Assembly: GCA_020055645.1 (NCBI GenBank)
Contig: CM034547.1
Coordinates: forward strand, 61,663,884 to 61,727,883
DNA: 64,000 nucleotides
Direction of reading: 5' to 3'
Source: Tomocerus qinae
Lineage: Eukaryota > Arthropoda > Collembola > Entomobryomorpha > Tomoceridae
Position numbers and translations under genes: made by a program. Below are positions 24,755 to 38,947 of the stretch, in pieces; the stretch's first letter is position 1, and each line of letters opens with the position of its first letter. The notes under the pieces are model-generated. The model worked only from the letters and a program-made list of their open reading frames with translations. It was not told the DNA's origin and did no database searches.

Positions 24755-27700
24755 TTCTCGAAATCATAATCCATGGAAGAATTTCTTGATTACAATTGTA
24801 AAGATTATGTACATAAATTATTAAACTACTGCAATGATTATCAAAGTAAATCGATAAACTGATGTATTTAAATTAAATGTTGTTCCATGTTAATTAACTT
24901 CACAAATTCTTTGAAAATCTGAAAATGTTCTCACAAAGTGTTTATAGTATTATTAATTATTGTTACAGTCTCGCGGAACAATTCCACAACCCTGTCATTA
25001 ATTTTAGTCAACAATAACTTCCATTATCTAAGGATTATATTACACATGATGCCAAACAGAACCTGTTCATGTTCCTTGTCCAGAAAACACATTTGTTCCG
25101 CTTTTCCCAAATAATTTTTCTACCTTTTCAGGAAAATCATACTTTTACAAATTGAGAGTTGATTTAATTACCTCTAGGTTAAGTATTGGATAAGCTTGCT
25201 AATTATTGAAATGTACCCATAAATAATAACCACGATAACATTACTGTTCCTAGTGTTTGTTACAATTATTAATTACTAGCTTTCACGAAATAAGAATTGT
25301 TCTTGTATAACTTTGCCAAGATACATAAATCACATGAGTAAAATATGCCATGTCATGCCATAAGTATATTTACTAACATTAAATGTTTGTTATAATATCA
25401 TTTAAGTTGTATTAAAACATTATTCAAATTGCAAATGTCTCTATTCATTATTTCAGAGTATTATCTCTCTTCTGTGTATTACAATTAACTTCCCATTAAA
25501 TGCGAAATTGCCGCAAAGGCTTTGCTATCTTGACTGACTGAGCTGAAGCACTAGACTCTGGTACACAAGAACTGATTGTGGACATTAAGTAATTTAACCA
25601 ATACAATCTACATACGAGCCTAATTATTTAGTTCATGTGACTCAACAAAATGATACAGATAACGCATAGTGTTATATTTTCATGTAATATTGTAAACTAA
25701 TTTATCCAGACAAAAACTATTACAAGATATTGTACAGTTCTATAAACTATAGTTATGTTTATTATATTCTATCGACTTGGTTGGTTAATAACAGTACAAA
25801 GATAAATTAGATTGACCTCTTCAGAAACGTCCATCTAATATTTGCACAGCCCGACAAGAATGCGTCATCCAGCGAACGACCACACAAAGAAATGATAATG
25901 CATACTTAACAAAATTACACAATTCATTGGGATTGTTCAACCCAATATTTACATAGTAGTTAAGATTATTTATTAGTTTCATCCTCTCAGTAAGTAACTA
26001 ACTGCCAATTACTATAGTCTACTATCAAATAGTTCTGGATTCGATTGCTCTGGATTCGAGACAGACAACTGGACATTTAAAAGCAAATTACTCCAAAAAT
26101 AGCTAATAATTAAAAAAGTTGAAGCTAAATCAATTTTATTGTGCTTATTATTTAAGTTTGAATCCATCATCTGGACATTTTACATCTTTATTTATTACAC
26201 TAGATACCAAGTTTCCTTGCCTGATTTTTAACAACATATTTAACAGCTTAAAAAATGGTCCAACTTATATAAGTCAAAAAATTGATCCCAATATCTTTTA
26301 AGGATAATATATGATGCTATGACATATGCGTAGTTTATACCAGAAAATACTAAGCACTTTAATGATGTTTTCCACCATAATTACCTACACTCAGTGCATG
26401 ACTAATGATCTTATCGTTTTTAAGTATCTTATTGCAAGTCTCAAGGTTCGTGTTTTGCTCTCAATACAATTTTTTGACAAAACGTTTTACATGTTGTGAG
26501 ATGGGAATATGATTGGGTTCAATTTTGATTTATTAATTTGTCCATAGTTAATACTTACGTTTACATAATGTGGTAGTCAGTCTGTAGTCTCTGTAGTAGT
26601 TGACATGCTTCAAAATGAGTTTAAAGCTCAAAAATTAATTGAGAATGTGTCAAGGAGTTTCAGTTTTTATAATGTTGTCCAGCGAAAAAAAAACTTGTTT
26701 CACATTGACAGATGGGTATCCTCTCCTTTTTAATAGCTCCATATTTCACAAGTAAATGCGTATGTGTACATTTTTCTCCAGCCCTTATCGCTACGACTGG
26801 ACACATCAATCTTGCTTCTAATTGAAGTTAATTTTACCATTTACAATTGCATGTAATGTGTAATGTACCACATACACAACACATCAATACTAGGGACTGA
26901 TGTTATCATTAGTTGTTAGGTTAGGTATTAGTATTAATACAGATACATTCTACTAAATAGTAGATATACACATTTGTTTCAAATCTTTAAAAAAAATGTG
27001 ATCCAAAAACTTCAAAAAGACTATTCACTACAAGAGTAGTCAAATAATTCTCGGTCCTCTTTAAACTTCTTTATTTCGATGAAGAAATATTGAATAGAGA
27101 TACCACTTGGATAATAATTTATTTTCATTCATTTCAACTGATTAATTTTTTGCACTATATACATACAATATAAAATATGTACCAAGTGCGATTAACGCTG
27201 ATTTATTGCCCGTGTGTTATTCGACTATTAAATGACCCTTAAAACCTTTCCTCGTTTATTTTTTTTAAATCTACAGCATAGAAAAATCAATAAAGTACAT
27301 GTCTGCATTTACATCTTTACAATGTAATGACAAGATTGATGATAACAAGTCTGGTACACTACATTATACAGCTATAGCCTAAAGCGACACGACAACTGGT
27401 ACCAATCTGAGACACGACAAGTCTACAAATTAATAATAATAGATACTTAATTACAGAGTACATTAATGAGTGATATATAAAGAAGTATAAAAATTATTAG
27501 TAGAAATCGTCAGTCTTGTTTAATCGATAGAAAATTCTGGAATTGAATACAATACAAGTTGATGCAATAGAAAGCAACACCTTTTTTTGCTAGCCTCGTT
27601 CTCATCATTAGCCCACAATCACAAAATCATTTTTCTACATGACGAACATAAAGCAAGACATCTGCATCTGGTATTTAACTGCTCCAAATAATTTATTTTG

Positions 27701-30700
27701 TCGTTTCTAATTCAACGTCCAGATTGGCACCATTTCATTGGAAAATCAATGAAAGTCTGTCTCACTCAGCTATCTTGAAAACCAGTTACCTAAATAGAAG
27801 TTCAGAGTACAATGAATACATGTGTACTACTTGGCTTTGATACGAGCAATTGGTGTTTAATGAGCTGTTACCAGATATTGGTCAATACACCAGAGAAGAA
27901 CAACCTACAGGCACAAGGCACCTACAACTTTTTTATTCGTCTAGAACAATTAACTCCATACACATATTTAAATATGACTCGTTGCCCCATGCTGTTTATA
28001 TCTTGACTAGGATGATCATAGTTGTCGTGATTGCGTCAAGATTTAGGAATTTGCACTAGTTTTGTAAGGATATCTATTTCTATGTGCTTACTATTTGGTC
28101 CCCATTTCTCATTTACAACTTTAAAAAGCGTAAAGACTTACTCTATGCATAAACGGATATTCTAAAAGCTCTAACTTATCTAATATATCTGCTACATATT
28201 GTACAGTGGCATTAATTAATTAGATAACTATAAATAAGACGCAGAAATAAAGATCAGGCCATGTTTAGTAACTAGTGCAGATATCAATGACAAATATGTA
28301 ATACATACATCAGGAAGCACAAAAGGCGTCGATAAATTCCTTAACAGAACATAATGAAGTTGGAAAGCATCTTTTTTTGCATGTAATTCCTGTGGCAATC
28401 AAAACATGAAAAGGGTCATCACTTTTAAGAATGAATAGAAAAGCTTTAGCACTACCAAGAAAATCATATTTTGAACAAAAACAATAATAAAATTTGTTTA
28501 CTGTTTGTCATTTCTTTAGAATCTGCGATTTAATTCACCATAAGAGTGAATTGACCCTTCTGATACACCACTACAAATTATTTACGTTTATTTTGGGCAG
28601 ATATTATGTATTTTGACATTTTTTAAATCAGAAGATAGGTAAATACATTATTAGATTTCATTTATGGCTAAGCTTAAGAGTTTAAATATGCACCTATAAG
28701 AACTATGCAATTTATTGGAAGTAATCACAGCTTTCAATGAAGGGTTGATATTTGCTCAAAGTTAACCCACACGAGAAGGTAAACAAAACGCCTGTATAAA
28801 TTATAAATTGCATAGCAAATGTTATAAGCGTGCAAAATACAAGAGTCTAGTATAGTAATCACGTATCACAAAAATTAGCATTGGAAAGTGGAGGCAGGAT
28901 GGATCCAATAATGGTAGATGTAGCAGCATGCGAAAAGGAAGGATTCAAGGTTTTTCCTATTTGCATCAGCCATCCACCACACTCCAAAGCGAACTCTAAT
29001 CTTGCGAGAAGAAAAATCATTCTAAGATTAAGGAAGACTAGTTCATTTCGCTTTTTGTACAGCAGCAAATGGAAATGAGATTTGTTGAAGACTTTTCCTT
29101 GAAATATTTTTTATTTTTACAATCATTTGACAGACAGAAGTGGAAACTGCATTTTATATTGACTAAGGCTCAGCAGAACTTGTCCTTCGACTTAGAAGAT
29201 TACGAATGTTACACTTAATCATATACAACTATTGCAAAAATTGCTTCTGAAACGTAAATGCTTTTGATTTGCGCAGTACCCTAAATTGATTCCCAGTCTC
29301 ACACATACCTACTAATTTTCTATTAGTACTAAAATACTACGCTGGACGAATCCACAGTCCCATGATATTATGCATGTGCATTGAATTAATTAGCGTAGCT
29401 ATTATTATGTGATATGCGTGTATACCTTTTTTAAAATACAAATTGGCTTCTTTGATTGCTATCAAAATCGCCAGAAACAGAAGCAGCAATAATTATTTGG
29501 ATAAAACGCCAAGCGAGCAGATTGATACATTAAATTATACTATTCAATTTTATTGCAGGTTTTTCTAAAAAGCATTGTCGCACTAAGCATGATAATTGCT
29601 CTAGTTAATATTCTTAATTGCCCATACGCTTATTTACTTCGTCACGTACCAACTTAAAAATCAGTTCAATCGGTCTAAGCCCAGCATTAGTGAATATCTT
29701 CAAAATCAATCTTTATTCATACTTTCTTATCAACAGCCTTTTCTTCATACTCGTGAGTTTATCAAATGACATATTGAATGGCACATTATCGATGATGTAA
29801 AGAGCTTTGTATTGAAACCAGCTTAGGAAGTAGTAGTGCGGCATCGGAATTTCATGCAGACGCCAACGTAATTCGTTGAAGGTTAGACTGTAATCAGAAA
29901 TAGTAATATCTACATTAAAATGTAGTAAACTAGAGCTCTGTCATTCAAACTGTATCACCTCATCGAGAATTTGTTAGCCTAGGTATTAACTTTTCTACCA
30001 GACTGAACCAGACAGACACACTGACATACTGACACTATACACATTGAGTATTAAAAAGTATCTATAAAGCTGGATCTGCTATATACAAGATGCACCAAGA
30101 TTATTAAGGAATGTATTTCGGATGTAGGCAGAAGAGTGTATTAATTAGATATCAAGTATTAGCTTTATCCGTGTGATTCTCTTCCTTTGTCAGTCTCTTC
30201 TGATGTGCTAAATAAATTAAATTCTAGTATACTCCACTGACAATAGCAAATGGTCGTAATTCAGCTAGCATATAATAGAACAGCAGACACAGAAATAGTG
30301 TGAAGCAGAAGACCTTGAGAATCCTGTTTACTGCAGTCTTACAACAACACACAAATGTGCCTAAATGCGTTCTTCTGTCTGCTACCCGAACCAACATCTA
30401 TTCACAGTCACATCCCAATTCAAGGGCACCATTCCCGCTGCTACATGCGGAATTATATATAAATTATATTCCTTTATGCAGTTTTGATAGCATTATACCG
30501 GCTTTATCAACCACCAAAATGGAATTGTGGTTATTTTCGGTACGGAATAGAATTTAAGTAGCATTCTCAGACTTTTGTATGCAGATACGTATTTAATGAA
30601 GTGGTTAATGTAACAATCTAGCACCTCCTCCAGACTATGCACCCTTATCTAACTTAGGCCATCCAAGTATTATAAAAGAAGCCAAAACCACTGAATTTGG

Positions 30701-33700
30701 TATCGGAAACAAGTGTTAATTTAAGAATTCTTGTAGTAATGAGCTATTTTTAAGTTTATATCCAACCTCCAACGTAGGTTAAATTCCTAGAGCTCCTTGC
30801 GTTATTTCCCGACTAAGTACTCAGTACCTACCTAAAACTGTCAATAAAACCGCATTGTATACTTCTACCAATGTCAACCACAAAATAACGATTAAGGTAC
30901 CCAGGGTAAACAAAATACGTTCCATTGACAATATTGATCGTTCTTCCCTAATGCATACGACAATATTATTGTCATCAAAATGGAATTCCATTTATTTACC
31001 TAGGAAAACTGCATGTTGAGATAAGAAATGGTCAAGAGACGTGGATTGACCAATTTAGAATGTTCCTATTGCATTTAAATATGATTACTAATCCTAATAC
31101 TGTGGGATAGGATAATGCATGGATTACTCTAAAGCTATACGCTCAATCTGATAACGATGAATTGGTTCGACCGGTCGTTAGCTCTTCCTCAGTTTCAAGG
31201 AGACATGTCAATAATATCATTCTCATGGTCAAGTGACAAAATATTTCCTGAAATTCTTAGGTCGCTTTTATTCAGCAAGACTGTGAATGTAGTTAATTGC
31301 CCATTAACTCAAACTGATTGCAAGTGATAAGCAAACATCATCATTATGGGTTAAAACATTATGTAAATTGCACTAATAGTAGCTGAATGTATTTCAATAG
31401 CCTTTTCAAAACTGTGGCTATTAATATCCCAGGAGCCGAACACCTCCGCTTCAACCATGAAATGAACTTTAACACGCAATATACAAACAGACAGATAGTA
31501 GATTACTTTTACTGGATACCAACACTATGTATTACTTTGGAAGACGCAGTTTTCTTTGGTATATTGGAAGAATGAGTAAACATCGACCGAAGTCAGTTTG
31601 AGTCTGCCTATGTGTTTAATTGTTTGTGATTACTTACGTTTAACTTTCTGGCATAGGGACAAGAAGGGGTGTGTGCTTTCAAACGATTTACACTTGTGCT
31701 TTGGTAAATCGAATTTCAAAGATGCCCTGCTATTGGTCCGATCAGTAGGCCAACATCCAACAATACAAATATAGTATGTAATGTGCCAACTATGCATCGT
31801 CTCCTCCTTATGCTGGACCGACTGCCGAGTGGAAACTCAAGGCAATTGTTCGCTAGACAGATATATGCATTTTTTCGGTACACACGATGTAATACCTACG
31901 TAGACTGATTATGATAATACTCTATTAACCACAATGCTATAATATATTTAGTTTTAAGAGTAAATGTGGCATAAAAAATCATTTGAAGGACATCCTGTCT
32001 CTTGCGCTCCTTGTTCCTTTCCTTCATATTGAGTATATCAATCTAAAAGCCATTTAGACTTATACCATCCATTGGAAAATAATACTGTGTCTTCAATTAA
32101 TTAATTCGACTGTCTTTCCTATCTTAGTATAATATTCTGTCACGTTACGATGTCTATACTGTTTTAAACTAACCAGTTTAATTTGCAATTGTTTCTATAT
32201 ACGTAGATATATGTGGACTAATTTTAAATTCCTATATCCATTTCAAAAATTAAAAACGTGTGTCTTCCACGAGTGTTAATGATTTGTTGGGTTTACCAAT
32301 GCTGAATATCTTGTCCTGTGTAGTTAAAGTTATACTCTGGAGAAAAGGCTTGTCTCAGCTACACAAGGAGACTAGGTAGTACCATTTACACTAGTTTTAA
32401 AGTGTTTAGGGTTGCAAGGGGAATATCTTCTTTGTACATTACATAAGTAAAGTTGGTAAATAGTATTTTACATGTAGACTGATATTATTAATATTTGTGT
32501 TGATTGTAGTTGTACTATCATTATCATTAGTAAGATATACATTGGATTCTGCTCATGTTTATTATTACTAGATTGGGTATCGGATCTAAAACAAGAGATG
32601 GACACGTAGACACACCAGATAGCTAGAAAAGTTAAATAGTGGATACATACCTGCATAGTGGCAAAGCAGTAACCACTTTACGTAAAATAACCTTCTGGCT
32701 TGAGTCTCAACAAATGCATTACCCACAATCATCTCACACTCCTCATGTCAGTATGTTCTGGGTTGTTCGATAGTGAAGACTGCAGAGCAAAAGAGAAGTG
32801 CAGGCAGAAAAGGCTCAATCTCAGAGGTCTCCTTCTTGCTCGGAAATATCTTCAAGATATACTCGATATACACAATTATCGACTCCTTCGTTAGGGAGCT
32901 TCTCCGCTACTACAAAACGTAGATCGATCCGAAAATTTTACAAGCAAGCTCATTGCCATTGTCGAGTAGGAATCCTAATCGCGAATTCTATTCGGTATTC
33001 TGCCAGAAAAGCAAATAGTTTGAGTAGCAAAAACAAAATTTTGGCAATTACTTTTGTTTTCTTTGAAGATAAAGCCACTGCTTCCTAGATACTATTGCCA
33101 GAAGAAATTGACACTCCATTGCCTTTACTACTACAAGTTACAAGCTCGTTTACAATCTCTGCATAGTAAACAGACAAGTATTAATAGTTCGTTCTCCACT
33201 TTTCGTCCTATATTTTGTAGTAACACACACGTGTGAAGTCTGCATTCCGCATTCATCCGTCAAACTCACAGCTTCAGATTTTGAGTAAGTTTAAACAAAA
33301 CTCATATTTTGATAATATTTTAAATTAGCTAATCATGTAGCCACTAACACAAGGAAATGTTCACATAAATACGTAAAAATGCATCCTCCAATGTTACAAT
33401 TAGGCATTCTCACAAGTTTACCTAGACACTAATTCCACTTCGCCCATGATGTTATAGACAGAATAAGGCTGTTAGCCAATGTTTCTATAATTTTTTCAAA
33501 TTAAAAATAGGTGAGGATAGAGAAGAGATAGTACAGAGAACATTCTTATTGGGTTATGAACTTGGTTAATAACTTAATAAGGCATGCATCATGGTAAATG
33601 TATGTGTATGTATAGGTATACAAAAACAGCAAAAAAGGAACGATGTACGGAATTTACGTTCGAGCTATTTATAACCTTATAGCCTACCTGTGGTATACAA

Positions 33701-36700
33701 CACTTAGTAATACTAGGGATGGGGTGTTGTTATACTGATTTGATTTGCATCAATTCCATGCAAAAATCGTTGCTATACTATTTTGGACATCTTTCTATAG
33801 GTATTATATGTTGTAGGGTAATAAATATAGTTTTTTGTGTAGTAGTGTCCACTAAGGCATGACTGGTCAGTAAATTAAAACACTTCTGTGGACTTTGTAC
33901 TTTCTTCAACAATTGTGATTGTAGGAGTTGGAGAGTAAGACGAACTTTGTACCGCGAGCAAAGTCGGATTATAATATAAAACATTGTTACCACAGCTAAG
34001 TTATATTATATTGTCTGTAAATTGATGATGTGCCTATATACAGATTTAAAAGTAGTGAAAGATTGAAACTAGAAATGCATAGTGACATCATTGTTATAAC
34101 TGTCCGCTCAAGCGAATTCTAATATTAAAATTCATGTATGTACATGAATTAGTTGGCTGGTATATCCGATTTTTTGCTTGCTGTCTTACAATTCAAGTCT
34201 TATGACGATAAGTATATCGAATTTCTTTATATAAATTCTAATGCATATTAATGCCCAGATAATATCATCTATATCATCATCTATCCGTATTTCTCTATAA
34301 CCGTAGAGTTGCTATATTTTCCTATATTCACATATACGTCAGACAAAGATACTCTGTCTGCAATATTTTGCGATAGGTCATAAAACAGGTTTTGTACATT
34401 GAATTCGGTGTGGTTTAACCTTTAGGTAGTATACAAATCAATGGTTACATAATCTATTCCCTGCATCTACTATATAGTATATTCAGTGTAGGTGTATTTA
34501 CTATATAACAGAAAGTTTAATACATCTATAGTTTATAAGCATCGCTTATAAGTATACACTTATTCATTCATTTCATTTTACTGAATATGATTCAGTAATT
34601 TAATCCTCCTAAATCTACAAGTGTCCATAATGCAAAACTACTTCACGAACAATTCCCAGTTCTTCATTTTAAATTAATATGAGCACAAAGAAACCCAAAA
34701 TTATTCAGCTATAATTCTCATCTTCAATCCTAGTTTTAAAAGCTTGGGTTTAATTAGCATCTGTTTGCAAGTCTGCTTGCATGCAGTCTGCACTCCTATA
34801 AACGAGAGTCGCATTTTAAATGAGTCCCTAGTCATTTTAATATTGTTCATAAAAGGTATATCCATTCTCTCTGACACTGCCTATTTACTTTCACATAGTA
34901 GGTTATCTGCAGCCCATTGGGACCCGATAATTCATTTTACATCTCGAGACAATAATTTTTACATAGTCTAACTAATGATAATAAATAGCAACCATATTTA
35001 AATAGTTAATAACATAGATCTTAGGTATGGCAGGTCATTAAAAATTGCATCAATTAAAGACGTTCGTTTAAAAAGAGGTTTAAAAATAATCCTTACAAGT
35101 ACGTAATAAAGTTGACCTTAATTTTAGACGTTTTGTAATACTTATACCATACCTGAGCTCTTCTTCTTAAGTTATGTATCTTATCTCCTCTGTGATTAGA
35201 AAAGTAAAACTGACATAATTTATCGTATCACATGGGTCATTTTTTCATAATGACAAGACTACAAATTATAAGTCGGTCGACGTTATGTCATAATGAATAG
35301 TCATAATCACGTTTCAATTAATCAATTTAAAACAGCAACAATCCCAATATCTTTCGAAATTAGATTTTGATATGCTATAAGTATACTAGACAAACTTAGG
35401 TACTTATGAATATTAATCGTATATAAATATGGTATTTGTAGCATAAATAAATAAGTAAATTAAGTACATACAGTACAGTCGTACAGTCGCATTAAGTACA
35501 TAGGTAGGCACATAACTTTGAACTAATTAAACATTCAAACAACCCTGACATTGAGATTGAGACTGATATGACCTTTAAGCAGATTAGATGATGAAAAAGT
35601 TATCCCATTCACTCCCATGCTATATACAACTTTCCATCGTACTCATTTTGCATTGTATAATCAAACACATAAATAATAATAATAACTCAGACCTGACCCA
35701 TTTTTGCAACATCGCCACATGAGATTAGACAATCAGTAAATAAAATCTATGAGATTACGTCAAAATATGCCTTTTTAACCAGAGAAAATGAAGAGTAAGT
35801 ATTTATTCTGCACAGTATGGCAAATAACGTATTATACGGAATGCACGATTTGCGACGTACAAAAGCTTATAGCTAAGATAAAACGAGGAGAATAGCATAA
35901 CATTTCATTTAAATTTTGGTTTTCACTTTGTGATGCAAATAAAAGTTTCGAAAGTTTGAATAAGCTATTGATTACTGTAGCTAACAGCTAACCTACATAC
36001 AGGATAGAAGCCTAAAATCAGAAATTCGCATCAATTGTACTAAATTTGTATTGTCATTGTCTTTCACTCAGAATAAAATTGTTTACCGAAATAAAAGATG
36101 CTACTAGCAGAAGTGATATTAGTAGTGCTATAATATCACTAGATTGTGGATTAAAATAAGCAACTTAATCTCCCATGCAAAAAATACAAGTAATTACTTT
36201 CTGATCAACTATTTGTAACTTGTGCACATAACGTTGAGTTAATAAATAAGAAGTATTTGCGTCTGTGTGACAAGTACGACGTAATGGTACGTCTTCTTGA
36301 CATTAATATGTTGCAACAGAAGCATTTATGGGACACGATGCGCAAAAATGTGTTTATGTTCATTAAAAATAGTTGCTTAACAAATAGCAATGCAAAGCTG
36401 GGATTATCACAACATGTATCAGTATTTGGAAGCACAGAAACAACTTTTTACTTTCTTTGAAGGCTTCATTGCACTTTGTACTATGAATGGTGATTAGTTT
36501 CTTGCATAGCGACAGGGAGGATGATTACATTAACATCAATTACTTATATACCTGGACTGTCTATATATAACTTTTGTATTTACAATTCTATTTATATAAT
36601 ATACATAAATGGTTTTACCTCGGCACGCGTACATTTGTGTGCATTAGCATTTAAGACTAACAATATAAGAAGTCTAGACTTAGATTCAATTGTTCTTCAG

Positions 36701-38296
36701 CTTTGTGGTCTACGGTACAAAATTATACATGCAGCAAGCATTACTAGATAAGTCCCCTTTACGTAGTATTCCAAAATAAGCTATACCAAATAAGTACAGT
36801 ATATGCAATAGGTTTGGTAGGAGGAGACTTTGGACTGTTTGTTTTGTAGTGGTATATGAGACGAGCGATTGGAAATTCATAGCTATTTAGGACGTATTAG
36901 GCTATGTATAAGTACTATCTTCTTGCTCATTAAGTACCTGTATCATATTCTACAACTATTAATGTAACACACCTTTACATTTTAAGCTAGCTTTCCTATC
37001 CGTAAAGGTAAAACAGTATTCGATTTTCGAGTGATTAAGGGGAATGTAGATGCCTAGTCATGAATTAGGCGCATTATTATATTATGTGTAACAATCCAAA
37101 AAATGTGATACACTTTGACTTGAATGCGGCCCCATAAATCGAGTACGTACAATATTATCACTGCCTTAAATTATCAGCTGTATAACTTTATCCTATTTTA
37201 ACTATTAAATTATATATTACTAAATAGCAGTAACATACTAGGTGTATTAATTATGGGCATCCATTCAGATGACATTCATATAGACGCAGTTATACTTAAG
37301 GACACATCTCCGGAATTTTGCGTTTCAGTAACATAGCAAAGGCGAAACTGTGTCACTGACAAATGTCGGGTTATGCACAAAAGGGCGAAAAGAATGAAAA
37401 ATTAAGTAAGATGTGATCCTTGAGCCACGTGTAATGCTGTGACCCTCAGCATAGGAAAAATACAAAGTTTCGTGTAAGGTAAACAGAAAACAGGATATGT
37501 ACTAAATTGGTGAGAGTAAACAAGTGTGAAACGCAAAGGAACATCGAAGCACGCAGCATACGCATGTACACCATAAGCGAGTCTTAAGACCTCAACATCG
37601 CATATACATAGATAATCTTTTAAGATTGCTTTAACATTCGCTATAGTACTAATTGACAACTCTTTTGATTTTACAGAAGGCCGTTGCCATTCGCTGTACA
37701 GCAGGACGTTTTTGTGGATTAATCTGCAAAACTCGAAGAACTTAAGTTGTATAATTGAGTCTTCTGACTGACTCCAACTTGTCTGCCACTGTTGCTACCC
37801 AAAGGAAGACATCGCATCTCATCATCTCAAAAAATTGCATCCCCACTTCACATGTTCAATGTGTCGGCGGCTTTATGCTGAATCACAATATTTGTAAGTC
37901 AAGCAAAGCCCTACAGCGAGAAAAGCGTCATTCACATCACAATCATCCCAAGAGAAACATTCTTGGCTTATCTTCCAATACTCCATACACAGTTTAGTGA
38001 ACGGCTACTTACAAGACATAAAGAAAGGGTTAATATTCATAAGAATATCCTTGTTCTCTCGTTAGGTTATTTACCTCCCGAATTCCAGACTAGACAGAAC
38101 CATCATCATAAGTAGTTTGAAGTAGAGTGTAAAGCTTGAAAATCATAAATAGATCGTTTGACTTCTACTGCTGTACACCTTTAATAACCATTTCTTCACT
38201 ATAAATTGGTAACGACCCAACTCTGTCTTCACGGTTCTGGGTGCAAAAGTTAAGGATTGTCTGGAAAGATTGGGTAATTAAGTTACTAATCTTGAG
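24755..38296. other. Gene-poor region of 13.5 kb
   Basis: After the 3' UTR of stum the sequence is strongly AT-rich. All ORFs are at most about 96 codons, have no family motifs and do not chain through matching splice phases. A good acceptor-like site (TTGATTTTACAG) at about 37677 could precede an untranslated exon of the next ORF. No inverted-repeat element with defined ends was found. The region could hold distant regulatory elements or noncoding RNA genes that cannot be recognised from sequence alone. Confidence 0.5.
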
Positions 38297-38347
38297 TTGC
38301 GTTTGGACTTATTGCACGAGGTAGCTCAACAGTTAGTTTGCAAAGGC

Positions 38348-38947
38348 ATGTTGGACACAGCAACCATTTCCATTCAGCCACAATTCCAGCAAATTCCCAG
38401 CAACAGAATGCCAATCGTTCGAAGAAAGAGAGCACATCTCTCTAGTACCAGAGTGAACCAAATAGAAGCTCAGGGACTGGCGCATCTTTGTTTCGCAGAA
38501 GATCATTCTTGGTTTCAAGGGAATATTCACACCGAAGATGAGTCAAACTACAGTCTGTATGGAGAAAGGGTGAGTCCTCCCTCCGCCACGGACATCCCTA
38601 TCGAGCAGAATAACAATGAGATTAAAGTCGAAGAGAATGTGATGAAAAACGATTTATACAGAGTGACCCTTACAGATCATTTCACAGGACTGAGTTACAC
38701 GCTTCCAAAAATTGTTGTGAACAAAAATGTGAATGAACAGTCGGACAATGGGAGTTTGTTTTGCTGCTCCGATGGGCAGATGCGCTTCAAGGTAGAGAAT
38801 GTCTTTAAAGGTCAAAAGGCTGATATGGTCATTCAGCGCTACCTTGGCTCATCAACCCTTTTGGGAAGAAAATGTCTTGTTTACTCAGGGGATATGAACA
38901 TTGTTTTCAACGAGGTTATTGACACTGGAAGAACTTGGAGTCTCTAG
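38348..38947 (+). CDS. Orphan ORF, hypothetical protein, 199 aa
   Basis: The frame is open from after a stop near 38280 to TAG at 38945. The first ATG is at 38348; the extra upstream codons suggest that a 5' exon could be spliced on, for instance with an acceptor AG just before 38297. The product has no signal peptide or membrane segment. It contains a basic stretch (VRRKRAHLSS), an acidic middle (EIKVEENVMKND), and a C-terminal half with alternating hydrophobic residues (VTLTDHFTGLSYTLPKIVV, then FCCSDGQMRFKVENVF) that looks folded and beta-rich. I do not recognise the family. Codon usage looks ordinary, and at 199 codons it is well above the chance ORFs of this AT-rich window, so it is likely real but lineage-restricted. 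Confidence 0.55.
   Translation: MLDTATISIQPQFQQIPSNRMPIVRRKRAHLSSTRVNQIEAQGLAHLCFAEDHSWFQGNIHTEDESNYSLYGERVSPPSATDIPIEQNNNEIKVEENVMKNDLYRVTLTDHFTGLSYTLPKIVVNKNVNEQSDNGSLFCCSDGQMRFKVENVFKGQKADMVIQRYLGSSTLLGRKCLVYSGDMNIVFNEVIDTGRTWSL

Noticed and set aside
28859..29078. Mirror ORFs on both strands of 65-69 codons
   Set aside because: No family motif and no neighbouring exons in phase; the two ORFs are complementary reflections.
32700..33236. Three chained plus-strand ORFs (60-96 codons)
   Set aside because: Products have no recognisable domain and the frames do not join through consensus splice sites.
37676..37760. Possible cysteine-containing exon after a good acceptor (TTTTACAG)
   Set aside because: The frame closes within 23 codons and cannot be linked to the 38.3 kb ORF in a single convincing way; noted only as a possible untranslated exon.
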